Positions 7,510 through 15,970 of a stretch of DNA of 64,000 nucleotides are shown in pieces. Under the pieces are notes generated by a model, which worked only from the letters and a program-made list of their open reading frames with translations, was not told the DNA's origin and searched no databases. How positions within the stretch are numbered: the stretch's first letter is position 1; every line of letters begins with the position of its first letter. The DNA comes from Gp6-AA40 sp032156805. GTDB lineage: Bacteria > Acidobacteriota > Vicinamibacteria > Vicinamibacterales > UBA2999. Made by a program: the position numbers and the translations under genes. The stretch lies in assembly GCA_032156805.1 (NCBI GenBank), contig JALDXQ010000008.1, positions 1 through 64,000 of the forward strand, written 5' to 3'.

Positions 7510-8901
7510 TCAGGTTCCCCGAATCCGGCGTGCGAGCTGACGGATCTCGAGTTTGTCCATCTTGAACTTGAGTGTGCTCAGCGGAATGCCGAGCGCTCGC
7601 GACGTGGCCGTCACGTTCCATGACGACTTCTCGAGTGCCCGCACGATGAAGTTGCGCTCGAAGGTCGAGAGCGCGCGCTCAAGGAGGTTCTCCGTCGCGG
7701 TCTGATCCTGGGTATCGAGCTTCGCCACATGCAGCTCGTAGGGCAGGTCCTCGTCAGTGATCCAGTCCTTGTCCGACACCGCCACGAGACGTTCGATGAG
7801 GTTTTCGAGCTCACGAATGTTCCCGGGCCACCAGTACGAAGACAGGATGTCGAGCGTCGACTCGGCAATGCCCTGGACGTTCTTGCGGAACTTGACGTTG
7901 TAGCGACGCAGGAAGAAGCGCGCCAGCTCGGGGAGATCCTCCAGGCGATCGCGGAGCGCCGGCATGCGAATCGGGATCACATTGAGGCGGTAGTACAGGT
8001 CCTCACGGAACCGTCCGTCCTTCACCGCCTTCTCCAGGTCGACGTTCGTCGCGGCAATGAGCCGAAGGTCGGTCTTGATTGGATGCGTGCCGCCGACGCG
8101 TTCGATCTCTTCTTCCTGGATGGCGCGCAGCAGCTTGGCCTGCAGCTCGTACTTCAGGTCACCGATCTCGTCGAGGAAGAGCGTGCCTCCGGCCGCCAGC
8201 TCGAACTTGCCGAGTTGCTGACGGATGGCGCCGGTGAACGCGCCCTTCTCGTGACCGAAGAGCGCGCTTTCGACGAGCTCCTTCGGAATGGCGGCAAGGT
8301 TCACCGCTACAAACGGTGCGTTCGGCCTGCCCGACTCGCGATGAATCAGCCGCGCGAGCAGCTCCTTACCCGTTCCGCTCTCGCCCAGCACGAGGACGGT
8401 CGCGTTGATCTTCGCCACCTTCTGCACCAGTTCGACGACCGCACGCGTGCTGCGGCTGGGGCCGACGACGAACTCGCGGTCGTTTTGCTCGGCGACCTCT
8501 TCCTTGAGCCGCGTGACATCGCGACTGAGGTCCTGCCGCTCGGCGGCATTGGCGAACAGCGCGCGGATGCTCTCGGGATCGAAGTCTTTCGAGATGTAGT
8601 GATACGCACCATGACGCATCGCTTCGATCGCGGTGTCGATCTCCTTGTTGCTCGAGATGACGATGACCTCGACGGAGGGATAGTTCTCGCGCGTGATCTT
8701 CAGGACCTCGAACCCGCTGATGCCGCGGAGGTAGACCTCGAGCAGCATGAGGTCGACGTCTTCCTTCTGCATCATCTGCAGCGCGGCTTCCCCCGTCGCG
8801 GCCCGCAGCACGCGATAGTCGCGCCGCAGGACGCCGGTGAGTGTTTCGCGCATCTCCTCGTCGCTGTCCACGACGAGCAGTGTCTTCCGTCGGTCTGCCA
8901 T
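7510..8901 (-). CDS. Sigma-54-dependent response regulator (NtrC family) with Glu at the phospho-acceptor site
   Basis: A 463-aa NtrC-type activator: receiver domain (residues 6-120), AAA+ sigma-54 activation domain with Walker A GESGTGKE (173-180) and the sigma-54-contacting GAFTGA loop (220-225), and a C-terminal Fis-type helix-turn-helix. It would bind upstream sites and remodel sigma-54 RNA polymerase. The usual phospho-acceptor Asp is Glu55 (LMLLEVYLRG); the acidic pocket (Asp12, Asp14), Ser83/84 and Lys105 are kept. Glu at this site often mimics phosphorylation, so the protein may be constitutively active. No cognate histidine kinase is adjacent. Start ATG 8901 gives the canonical N-terminus. 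Confidence 0.93.
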   Translation of the reverse strand: MADRRKTLLVVDSDEEMRETLTGVLRRDYRVLRAATGEAALQMMQKEDVDLMLLEVYLRGISGFEVLKITRENYPSVEVIVISSNKEIDTAIEAMRHGAYHYISKDFDPESIRALFANAAERQDLSRDVTRLKEEVAEQNDREFVVGPSRSTRAVVELVQKVAKINATVLVLGESGTGKELLARLIHRESGRPNAPFVAVNLAAIPKELVESALFGHEKGAFTGAIRQQLGKFELAAGGTLFLDEIGDLKYELQAKLLRAIQEEEIERVGGTHPIKTDLRLIAATNVDLEKAVKDGRFREDLYYRLNVIPIRMPALRDRLEDLPELARFFLRRYNVKFRKNVQGIAESTLDILSSYWWPGNIRELENLIERLVAVSDKDWITDEDLPYELHVAKLDTQDQTATENLLERALSTFERNFIVRALEKSSWNVTATSRALGIPLSTLKFKMDKLEIRQLARRIRGT

Positions 8902-8922
8902 GGGAACGGCGAGTATAGTATG

Positions 8923-8999
8923 GGGTCGGGAGTCATGGGTTGAGGACGACTCTGCGAACATCGGCCGAGTGACTGTCCTGATCAAATGACTCCCAACCC
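8923..8999. repeat. Inverted pair of GGGTCGGGAGTCAT arms, copy 1
   Basis: GGGTCGGGAGTCAT (8923-8936) is the reverse complement of ATGACTCCCAACCC (8986-8999) with one mismatch, enclosing 49 bases. The pair occupies the spacer between the sigma-54 activator and lpd. The same arms recur at 60945-61025, and a half-site at 11867-11886. Confidence 0.85.
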
Positions 9000-9014
9000 A
9001 GTACAGGAGTGTGA

Positions 9015-10430
9015 TTGTCCAAGTCGTACGATGTCGTGGTGATTGGCGCGGGCACCGGCGGATACGTCGCGGCCATTCGCGCGGCGCAGTTGGGAAAGGC
9101 GGTTGCCGTCGTCGAGAAACAGAGTGCGCTGGGTGGCACCTGCCTGATCTGGGGATGCATTCCCACCAAGGCGCTTCTCGAGCACGCGCACGCGCTGAAG
9201 GTGATTCAACAGGCGGCGGAATGGGGCGTGACGATTCCCTCGGGCACACCGGCCATCAACATGACGCAGGTGCAGGCCCGCAAGGACAAGATCGTCGGCG
9301 GTCTCACCAAGGGCATCGAGTTCCTGTTCAAGAAGAACAAGATCACGTGGATTAAAGGTACGGCGCGGCTCGCCGGTCCGGGCAAGGTCGAGGTCACCGG
9401 CAGCGAGACGCAGACACTCGATGCGAAGGAGATCATCGTCGCGACCGGGTCCGCGCCGCGCAGTGTTCCATCGGTCACCATCGATCACGAGCGCATCATC
9501 ACGAGCGACGAAGCGATTCACCTGAAGGCGGTTCCCCGTTCGCTCGTCATCCTGGGAAGCGGTGCCGTCGGCGTCGAGTTCGCGTCGATCTACCGGCGCT
9601 TTGGCAGCGAGGTCACCATCATCGAGCTGGTCGATCGACTGGTGCCGGTCGAAGATGAAGCTGTGTCGGCCGAGCTCGAGAAGTCGTTCAAGAAACAGGG
9701 CATCACCGTGCTGACGGGAACGAAGGTCACCGGCGCCACATCGTCCGGCGCTGGCGTCAGCATCGAGGCCCGGGCGCCCGACGGCAAGACGAAGACGATG
9801 ACCGCCGATATCCTGCTGGTGGCCACCGGACGCGGCGCCGTGACGACCGGGTTGGGTGCCGAGGAAGCCGGCATCGCGATGGAGACGGGCTACATCACGG
9901 TCGACGATCTCTATCGAACGTCCGTTCCGGGCATCTCCGCGATCGGTGATGTCATCACGCTCGGCACTGGCGTCCATCCGCAACTCGCACACGTGTCGTC
10001 GATGGAGGGCGTCATCGCGGCCGAACGCATCGCCGGCCAGACGGTACGGCCCCTCAACTACGACCAGGTGCCCGGCTGCACGTACTGCGATCCGGAGATT
10101 GGCAGCGTCGGTCTGACGGAAGCTCAGGCGCGGGCGCGCGGCTATGACGTCCGCGTCGGCACATTCCCGTTTGGTGTCCTGGGCCGCGCGCGCATGGCCG
10201 GCGAGCTGGAGGGGTTCGTGAAGATCGTCGCAGATAAGAAGTACGATGAAGTGCTAGGTGTGCACATGATCGGCCCACGGTCCACGGAGCTGGTGGCTGA
10301 GGCCGTTCTCGCGCTTCGACTCGAGTGCACCGTGGAGGAACTGATCAAGACGATTCATGCGCACCCGACCTTCTCGGAGGCGGTCGGTGAAGCGGCGCAT
10401 GCCACCCACGGGGCCGCGATACACATGTGA
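9015..10430 (+). CDS. lpd: Dihydrolipoyl dehydrogenase (E3)
   Basis: The FAD-dependent E3 component that reoxidises dihydrolipoyl groups of 2-oxoacid dehydrogenase complexes with NAD+. Its 471 aa match the family. Visible are the N-terminal FAD-binding GAGTGGYVAAIRAAQLG, the redox disulfide in GGTCLIWGCIP (CxxxxC), the NAD-binding GSGAVGVEFASI, and the C-terminal HAHPTFSE carrying the catalytic His-Glu pair. The start is TTG 9015, with AGGAG five to ten bases upstream. An E2 gene follows 101 bases downstream and the fused E1 lies at 22-24 kb. Confidence 0.96.
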   Translation: MSKSYDVVVIGAGTGGYVAAIRAAQLGKAVAVVEKQSALGGTCLIWGCIPTKALLEHAHALKVIQQAAEWGVTIPSGTPAINMTQVQARKDKIVGGLTKGIEFLFKKNKITWIKGTARLAGPGKVEVTGSETQTLDAKEIIVATGSAPRSVPSVTIDHERIITSDEAIHLKAVPRSLVILGSGAVGVEFASIYRRFGSEVTIIELVDRLVPVEDEAVSAELEKSFKKQGITVLTGTKVTGATSSGAGVSIEARAPDGKTKTMTADILLVATGRGAVTTGLGAEEAGIAMETGYITVDDLYRTSVPGISAIGDVITLGTGVHPQLAHVSSMEGVIAAERIAGQTVRPLNYDQVPGCTYCDPEIGSVGLTEAQARARGYDVRVGTFPFGVLGRARMAGELEGFVKIVADKKYDEVLGVHMIGPRSTELVAEAVLALRLECTVEELIKTIHAHPTFSEAVGEAAHATHGAAIHM

Positions 10431-10523
10431 GGCTCTCGGCTTCAGGCTCTGGGCTCCTGGCTGCCGCAGGCCGAAGCCAAAACTCGAGCCCGAGAGTCGA
10501 AAGCCGGAAGCCTAGAGCCAGAG
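10430..10523. repeat. Inverted pair of GGCTCTC/AGAGCCG heptamer arrays between lpd and E2
   Basis: Left arm 10430-10462 reads as GGCTCTC GGCTTCA GGCTCTG GGCTCCT GGCT. Right arm 10484-10523 reads as AGCCCGA GAGTCGA AAGCCGG AAGCCTA GAGCCAG, the complementary family. The two arms can fold back over a spacer of about 20 bases. The same heptamer family ends lipB and thiI and fills the nudix-def spacer. Confidence 0.85.
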
Positions 10524-10531
10524 AATTCTCC

Positions 10532-11836
10532 ATGCCCACTCCCGTCCTCATGCCCCAGATGGGCGAGTCAATTGCCGAAGGCACCATCGTTCGATGGATC
10601 AAGAAAGTGGGTGAGGCGGTCGACCGGGACGAACCGCTGTTCGAGATTTCCACGGACAAGGTTGACGCCGAGATACCTGCGCCCGCTGCCGGTGTCCTGA
10701 CCGAGATCAAGGTGAAGGAAGGCGAAACGGTCGCCGTGAACAGCGTTGTCGCAACCATAGGCTCAGAGTCCGACGTGCCGAAAGCGGAACCCGCGGCCGC
10801 CGCCGCTGCGCCTCCCTCGACCGGCCACTCGCGTGAGTCGGTCGTCCCTGCTGACGTCATCGATCAGCCTCACGCTGTGACGCCGGCACCGCCACGCAAG
10901 GCGAACGGGCGAACGGCGGCGGCCGCCACCAGGCCGGCCGAGGATGATGCACGCAAGCAGCGTTCGTCGCCGCTGGTGAGACGCATCGCGCGCGACAACG
11001 ACATTGACATCTCGCAGATTCACGGCTCCGGCCTGGGTGGGCGGGTGACGAAGCAGGACATTCTCGAATACATCGAGGCTAGCCCACGAGATCAGGCAGC
11101 CGAAGCCCGGGGATCTGCGGAATCGGCCGAAGCACGAAGCGCACGACCTGACGCGCCCGTAGAGATCAAGCCGCTCTCCGTCATGCGCAGGAAGATCGCC
11201 GAGCACATGGTGATGAGCCGGCGAACCTCGGCGCACGTGCACTCGGTCTTTCACGTCAACTTCTCGACCGTCGAGCGTATCCGTCAGCAGAGAAAAGCCG
11301 AGTTCGAGCAACTGGGCAACAAGCTCACGTACATGGCGTTCATCGCCACGGCGGTCGTGTCCGCGCTGCGTCGATTCCCTGTCGTCAACGCATCGCTCGA
11401 TGGCGACAACGTCATCTACAAGAAGGACATCAACCTTGGCATCGCGGTTGCGCTCGACAGCGGCCTCATCGTGCCGGTCATCAAGCACGCCGATGAAAAG
11501 AACCTCCTCGGTTTGAGCCGCGCCATTGCCGACATCGCGGCGCGGGCGAGGTCGAAGCAGCTGAAACCGGAAGAAGTGCAGGACGGCACCTTTACCATCA
11601 CGAATCCCGGTGTGTTCGGCTCGCAGTTCGGCATGCCGATCATCAACCAGCCGCAGGTCGCGATTCTCGGTGTCGGAACGATCGAGAAACGGCCGATCGT
11701 CGTCGGCGATGCGATCGCGATTCGGACGATGGCGTATCTCACGCTCGGCTTCGATCATCGGCTCGTGGACGGAGCGACCGGCGATCAGTTCATGGCCCAC
11801 ATCCAGCATCAGATCGAGAACTTCGATGCTGAGTAG
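10532..11836 (+). CDS. 2-oxoacid dehydrogenase complex E2 (dihydrolipoamide acyltransferase)
   Basis: Transfers the acyl group from lipoamide to CoA and forms the core of the complex. The 434 aa contain one lipoyl domain (residues 2-76, lipoylated Lys in EISTDKVDAEIP), an Ala/Pro-rich linker, a peripheral-subunit-binding domain (SSPLVRRIARDNDIDI through GRVTKQDI) and the trimer-forming catalytic domain ending in DHRLVDGATG, which carries the catalytic His and Asp. The substrate (pyruvate, 2-oxoglutarate or branched chain) cannot be fixed; overall layout is most like the branched-chain/pyruvate type. ATG 10532 gives the canonical MPTPVLMPQMGESIAEG start; an in-frame extension upstream consists of repeat sequence only. 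Confidence 0.94.
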   Translation: MPTPVLMPQMGESIAEGTIVRWIKKVGEAVDRDEPLFEISTDKVDAEIPAPAAGVLTEIKVKEGETVAVNSVVATIGSESDVPKAEPAAAAAAPPSTGHSRESVVPADVIDQPHAVTPAPPRKANGRTAAAATRPAEDDARKQRSSPLVRRIARDNDIDISQIHGSGLGGRVTKQDILEYIEASPRDQAAEARGSAESAEARSARPDAPVEIKPLSVMRRKIAEHMVMSRRTSAHVHSVFHVNFSTVERIRQQRKAEFEQLGNKLTYMAFIATAVVSALRRFPVVNASLDGDNVIYKKDINLGIAVALDSGLIVPVIKHADEKNLLGLSRAIADIAARARSKQLKPEEVQDGTFTITNPGVFGSQFGMPIINQPQVAILGVGTIEKRPIVVGDAIAIRTMAYLTLGFDHRLVDGATGDQFMAHIQHQIENFDAE

Positions 11837-11842
11837 AGACGC

Positions 11843-11867
11843 GGTCCGGCTGAAGCCGGACACGACG
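11843..11867 (+). repeat. Dispersed palindrome GTCCGGCTGAAGCCGGAC, copy 2
   Basis: Perfect consensus core (11845-11862) followed by ACGACG, seven bases after the E2 stop and before lipB. It may act as a transcript-end or attenuator hairpin. Confidence 0.85.
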
Positions 11868-11878
11868 ACTCCCGCCAA

Positions 11879-12556
11879 ATGACTCCCGGTGTCGTTTCTG
11901 CTGTGCGGCAATTGGAGGTCAGGCGGCTGGGCCGGATTGGTTACGACGAGGCGCTGGCGCTTCAGCGCGAGCTCGTCGAGGAACGGCGCGCCGACCGCGT
12001 ACCCGATTTGCTCCTGCTGCTCGAGCATCCACCGGTCATAACTCTCGGCGTTCGGAGCGAAATCGCGCGCGGGAATGTCGTGGCCAGCGGTGAGCGGCTC
12101 GCCGACCTTGGAGTCACGGTCCACGAAACAGGCCGTGGCGGCGACGTCACCTATCACGGCCCGGGTCAGATCGTTGGCTACCCAATCCTGGATCTGCGAC
12201 CCGATCGATGTGATGTCCACCAGTACGTGCGGGATCTCGAAGAGGTGATGATTCGGACGTGTGCCGCGTATGGCGTGTCAGCCGGCCGGATCTCGGGGCT
12301 CACAGGCACATGGGTGGGAGCGGAAAAGATCGGCGCGATCGGGATCCGCATTTCGCGCTGGATCACGAGCCACGGTTTGGCTTTCAACGTCCGCACCGAC
12401 CTCGATCACTTCAAGTTGATTGTTCCGTGCGGAATCACCGACCGTGGCGTCACGTCGCTCGAAAAAGTCACCCGCCAATCGATCCCGATGCGTGAGGTCG
12501 AGGACGTCCTCACGCGAAGTTTCGCAGAAGTGTTCGGGCGAGAGCTGAAAGCCTAG
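11879..12556 (+). CDS. lipB: Octanoyl-[acyl-carrier protein]:protein N-octanoyltransferase LipB
   Basis: Moves octanoyl from acyl carrier protein to lipoyl domains, the first step of lipoate assembly, and so serves the adjacent E2. The 225 aa show the family motifs RGGDVTYHGPGQIVGYP (HGPGQ), GLTGTWVG-EKIGAIGIRI with the catalytic Lys, and HGLAFNV followed by FKLIVPCGI containing the catalytic Cys. LipA is not in the window. The start may be ATG 11879 or the in-frame GTG 11888; the ATG lies in a repeat half-site. The last residues and the TAG stop (AAAGCCTAG) are part of an AGAGCCG heptamer array. Confidence 0.95.
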   Translation: MTPGVVSAVRQLEVRRLGRIGYDEALALQRELVEERRADRVPDLLLLLEHPPVITLGVRSEIARGNVVASGERLADLGVTVHETGRGGDVTYHGPGQIVGYPILDLRPDRCDVHQYVRDLEEVMIRTCAAYGVSAGRISGLTGTWVGAEKIGAIGIRISRWITSHGLAFNVRTDLDHFKLIVPCGITDRGVTSLEKVTRQSIPMREVEDVLTRSFAEVFGRELKA

Positions 12557-12574
12557 AGCCGGACGCCGAACGCC
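12542..12574. repeat. AGAGCCG-type heptamer array supplying the lipB stop
   Basis: Units AGCTGAA AGCCTAG AGCCGGA CGCCGAA CGCC run from inside lipB to the convergent CNNM gene. The string AAAGCCTAGAGCCGG is nearly identical to the end of thiI (45015-45029), where it also provides the TAG stop. Confidence 0.7.
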
Positions 12575-13872
12575 TACTTGGTGATCGGCGACAGCACGGC
12601 CTCGCCGACGCCGCGGCCGGCCGCTGACACGACCTCAATCCGCACGTTGCGCCAGGTCACGACATCGCCCGCCGACGCGGGACGGTTGAGTAACAGCAGG
12701 ACGAGGCCGCTGATCGTCGTCACCCTCTGGTGCTCGAGCGAGTAGCCGATGGCCGCCCCGGCTTCGTCGAGTCGTACCGTGCCGCGAACGCGGACTCGTT
12801 CATCAGCCTCGCGCACGATGGGCCGGCGTACCCGTCCTTCGTCGATGTCGCCGACAACCTCCTCGAACAGGTCTTCGATCGTGACGAGACCGGCCGTACC
12901 GCCGTGTTGATCCATCACCACCGCCATCTGCGCGCGGTAACGGCGCATGGCAGCAAGTACTTCGTCGAGCTGCGCCGGGCCGGGAACATACGGGAGTGCC
13001 CTGGCGTCCCGCGCCGCGACCGGCTGGTTCGACACCAGATGACGAAGGATCTCCTTGATGTGCAGGCTGCCGATGATGTTGTCGAGGTCGCCGCTGTAGA
13101 CCGGATATCTCGTGTGAGCGTGCGCACGCACGATGGCTCGAAGCTCGTCGGGTTCAGCCCCGACCGGAATCCCCGTCAGCAGGACACGCGGCACCATCAC
13201 TTCTCCGGCGGTCCGACCGCCAAAGGCAAAGAGGTCGCGCAGAATCTGCCCCGATTCGCCCCGCAGCAGTCCGCCCTCCTGGCTCTCCTGGACGATGAAC
13301 TCGAGCTCCTCGGCGGTGTGATAACGCTCGCGGTCCACCTCGCGGCGCTCGATGCCCGCCAGCCGCAGCAGCTTGTTGCCGACTGCATTGAGCCCGACGA
13401 CGAGCGGCAGGATCGCGTGCTGCAATCCGCGAATCAGGGGTGACACGTAGAGCGCGGTCTTGTCTGCCCGTTGGAGCGCGAGTGCCTTGGGCACCATCTC
13501 GCCGATGACGATGTGCAGGTAGGTCAGCACCGCCACGGCCACGATGCTGGCCACCGTGTGGGCGGCAATCCAGCCGAGCGACTCGAGGCGGACGAACCAC
13601 GGTTGAATCTGCTCCGCCAGCCAATGCTCGCCGTACATCCCGAGCCCGAGACTTGCGACCGAGATACCGATCTGAGTGGTGGCGATATAGCGGTCCTGCC
13701 GCACCGGGCTTTCGAGAACGTAGAGCACTCGCTGTGCGAGCCGGCTGCCTTGTGACGCCTGATGCTCGATGCTGGCGCGTGGCGCGCCGACAATGGCGAA
13801 CTCGGCAGCGACGAAGAGACCATTCGCGAGAACGAGGAAGAAGATGATCGCGATCGGAATGACGATCTCCAT
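12574..13872 (-). CDS. CNNM/CorC-family membrane protein with CBS pair (HlyC-type transporter-associated domain)
   Basis: A 432-aa protein of the 'hemolysin' (UPF0053) family: an N-terminal CNNM transmembrane domain with about four membrane segments (residues 1-200), a CBS pair (about 215-335) and a C-terminal CorC_HlyC domain (345-430). Family members are linked to magnesium or cobalt export and resistance. It lies directly behind its paralogue, with a TGATG overlap, so the two are co-translated and may form a heteromer. The family name does not imply a toxin. Confidence 0.92.
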   Translation of the reverse strand: MEIVIPIAIIFFLVLANGLFVAAEFAIVGAPRASIEHQASQGSRLAQRVLYVLESPVRQDRYIATTQIGISVASLGLGMYGEHWLAEQIQPWFVRLESLGWIAAHTVASIVAVAVLTYLHIVIGEMVPKALALQRADKTALYVSPLIRGLQHAILPLVVGLNAVGNKLLRLAGIERREVDRERYHTAEELEFIVQESQEGGLLRGESGQILRDLFAFGGRTAGEVMVPRVLLTGIPVGAEPDELRAIVRAHAHTRYPVYSGDLDNIIGSLHIKEILRHLVSNQPVAARDARALPYVPGPAQLDEVLAAMRRYRAQMAVVMDQHGGTAGLVTIEDLFEEVVGDIDEGRVRRPIVREADERVRVRGTVRLDEAGAAIGYSLEHQRVTTISGLVLLLLNRPASAGDVVTWRNVRIEVVSAAGRGVGEAVLSPITK

Positions 13873-15188
13873 CAGCGCGCATCCTCCGATGGCACTTGCA
13901 CGACTCGCCTGGCGACGACCGACTGAGGGATGCGATCCTTCACCCGCTCGACTTCGAACTCGTAGTCGCCAACGACTGCCGTGTCCGCCTCAGACGGGAT
14001 GTGTCCCAGTGCTTCCGTGACCAGTCCTCCCACGGTCGACGCGCCGGTCTCCCAGGTTGTCTCGAGCAGCTGTGCGGCGTCCTCGACACCCATCTCACCG
14101 GGAAGGCGGATGCGGCCGTCGGACAGCGTTTCACCGGCGGGCTGACTGGATCTGAATTCGTCGCCGACATGGCCGAGCAACTCGGTCAGCACGTCGGCCA
14201 GCGTGAGCAGGCCAGCCGTCCCGCCGAATTCGTCGACGACCAGCGCCTGATGCGAGCGCCGCTCGCGAAGATCCTTCAGGACCCGGTCGGCGGTCACGCT
14301 CTCGTGAACCGATGGGATCGAACGGATCAGTTGAGCGAGTGTCGCCGGCTTGGCCTCGACGAACCAGCGAACCAGATCCTTCGTGCGGAGGATGCCGACG
14401 ATGTTGTCGATGGTGCCGCGGTAGATCGGGAGCCGCGAGTACGGGCTCTGCACCACGATGCTCACCACTTCGTTGAGCGGCGTATCGATCGAGATTGCCG
14501 AGATCCGCTTGCGTGGCACCATCAGCTGGCGTGCCTGCCGCAGATTGAGCCGCAGCGCACGCTGCAGACGACGGTGTTCATCGGGCTCGAGCAACCCGCC
14601 ATCGCGACTCTCGGCAATGAGGAGCTCGATCTCGTCGGGTGAATGAATGTGTCGATGCGCCTGGTGCGGTGCGCCGAGCAGACGCAGGATCAGGAGCCCG
14701 GACCCGTTCAGCCACCTGATGAACGGGCGATACACCCACTGCGACGCCAGCATCGGGAGCAGCGTGTACAGCGAGGTCTGTGTCGGGTATTGGAGCGCGA
14801 GAGACTTCGGGACCAGTTCGGCAAAGACCACCTGCGCCACCGTCAGGGTGAGCAGCACCACAATCGTGGATGTCGATTCAGCAACGACCTGCTGAAGCCC
14901 GCCGAGCGCGATGAAGTACGGCGCCAGCCAGACCGCGAGCGTCGCCTGCGCGTATGCGCCCAGCACCAGGCTCGAGATGGTGATGCCGATCTGGCACGCG
15001 GCGATGTAGCGATCGAGCGCCGCCGGTGATTCGACGATCGGCAGCAGCCAGGCCGCGAAGAGGTTGCCGTCTTCCTTCAGCTGATGGAGGCGGCTGCGAC
15101 GTACGCTGACGGCCGCGAATTCGGCCGCGACGTACAGGGCGTTGAACAGGAGAAGAGCCGCGATGACGAGGCTGGCCGCAAGGACCAT
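13872..15188 (-). CDS. CNNM/CorC-family membrane protein, second paralogue
   Basis: A 438-aa protein with the same architecture as the following gene: CNNM transmembrane domain (residues 1-200), CBS pair (215-335, with the VVDEFGGTAGLLTLADVL signature) and CorC_HlyC domain at the C-terminus. It is the first gene of the pair. The two copies are clearly diverged, so the duplication is old. Predicted role is divalent-cation homeostasis in the inner membrane. Confidence 0.92.
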   Translation of the reverse strand: MVLAASLVIAALLLFNALYVAAEFAAVSVRRSRLHQLKEDGNLFAAWLLPIVESPAALDRYIAACQIGITISSLVLGAYAQATLAVWLAPYFIALGGLQQVVAESTSTIVVLLTLTVAQVVFAELVPKSLALQYPTQTSLYTLLPMLASQWVYRPFIRWLNGSGLLILRLLGAPHQAHRHIHSPDEIELLIAESRDGGLLEPDEHRRLQRALRLNLRQARQLMVPRKRISAISIDTPLNEVVSIVVQSPYSRLPIYRGTIDNIVGILRTKDLVRWFVEAKPATLAQLIRSIPSVHESVTADRVLKDLRERRSHQALVVDEFGGTAGLLTLADVLTELLGHVGDEFRSSQPAGETLSDGRIRLPGEMGVEDAAQLLETTWETGASTVGGLVTEALGHIPSEADTAVVGDYEFEVERVKDRIPQSVVARRVVQVPSEDAR

Positions 15189-15232
15189 TGAGCGCCCAAG
15201 TACTTAGCATCCTTTTAGGGTCTCGGTGTAAC

Positions 15233-15249
15233 CCATTGCTGAGCAATGG
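15233..15249. promoter_or_regulatory. Perfect short palindrome in the leader of the ECF sigma gene
   Basis: CCATTGCT (15233-15240), one base, then AGCAATGG (15242-15249). It lies between the divergent CNNM and sigma-factor genes and could be an operator or a leader hairpin. No clear -35/-10 pair was recognised beside it. Confidence 0.35.
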
Positions 15250-15321
15250 CTTCTACAGATCAGCTTGAGGGCTGGAATAAGACCTATTTGGTCGGTGTTC
15301 AGAGAAGTAGAGGCGGAACCC

Positions 15322-15957
15322 ATGGACAGGACCCAGGACAGGTTGCTCATTGCCGGGCTTCAAAGAGGAGATCAAGCTGCAGTCAGACAGCTGGCGGAGT
15401 CGTACGGGCCCAGGATTTTCCAGCTGGCGCTGCGTCATATGAAGAATCGCGAGGACGCTGAGGAAGTCACCCAGGACGTGCTGATGAAGGTGCATCGAAA
15501 GATCGGAGCATTCCGCGGGGACTCGGCGCTCTCATCGTGGATTTATCGCATAACGTTCAACACTGCGATGTCACGGTTGCGCCAGCACAAAGGCGCGCGC
15601 GCGGCGGAGCAGGAGCGGGATCGTGCGCTTGCCGCGCTCGAAGCCTCCGATGACGGAACTCCGCGCGTGACGATGGAGCCGGCTGACTGGTCTCACATGC
15701 CGGATGAGGAGCTGTTGCGCTTCGAATTGCGGCGAGCCGTCGAGGCGGCTGTCCTCGATCTTCCCGAGATCTACCGCGAGCCGGTGATCCTTCGTGACTT
15801 CGAGGGGCTGACGACAGAGGAGGCGAGCACCCGTCTGAAGGTCAAGGATCAGACGCTGAAGTCACGTCTCCATCGCGGTCGGTTGTTGCTGCGGGAACGT
15901 CTCCAGGCCTTTGCATCGGGCCTCACGCTTCATCGCCCGACCCCCGCGTACTCCTAA
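15322..15957 (+). CDS. RNA polymerase ECF sigma factor (RpoE-like)
   Basis: A 211-aa sigma-70 family member with only regions 2 and 4. Region 2 runs from about residue 20 to 90 (DAEEVTQDVLMKVHRKI and SSWIYRITFNTAMSRLR), and region 4 from about 140 to 195 (LPEIYREPVILRDFEGL, then a helix-turn-helix ending SRLHRGRLLLRERL). No anti-sigma gene follows; the next gene is a convergent peptidase on the other strand. ATG 15322 is preferred over an upstream in-frame ATG because the extra 19 residues lack similarity to sigma factors and AGAGGCGG precedes 15322. Confidence 0.93.
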   Translation: MDRTQDRLLIAGLQRGDQAAVRQLAESYGPRIFQLALRHMKNREDAEEVTQDVLMKVHRKIGAFRGDSALSSWIYRITFNTAMSRLRQHKGARAAEQERDRALAALEASDDGTPRVTMEPADWSHMPDEELLRFELRRAVEAAVLDLPEIYREPVILRDFEGLTTEEASTRLKVKDQTLKSRLHRGRLLLRERLQAFASGLTLHRPTPAYS

Positions 15958-15970
15958 GCGTCCGGGGCTG

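Noticed and set aside
7729..8943. Plus-strand open frame of 404 codons opposite the sigma-54 activator
   Set aside because: Shadow frame rich in Glu/Arg/Asp; the minus strand carries complete receiver, AAA+ and Fis domains.
10763..12220. Long antisense open frame (485 codons) opposite the E2 and lipB genes
   Set aside because: It is the mirror of well-supported genes in a GC-rich genome, has Arg/Asp-rich low-complexity composition and no recognisable motif or ribosome-binding site.
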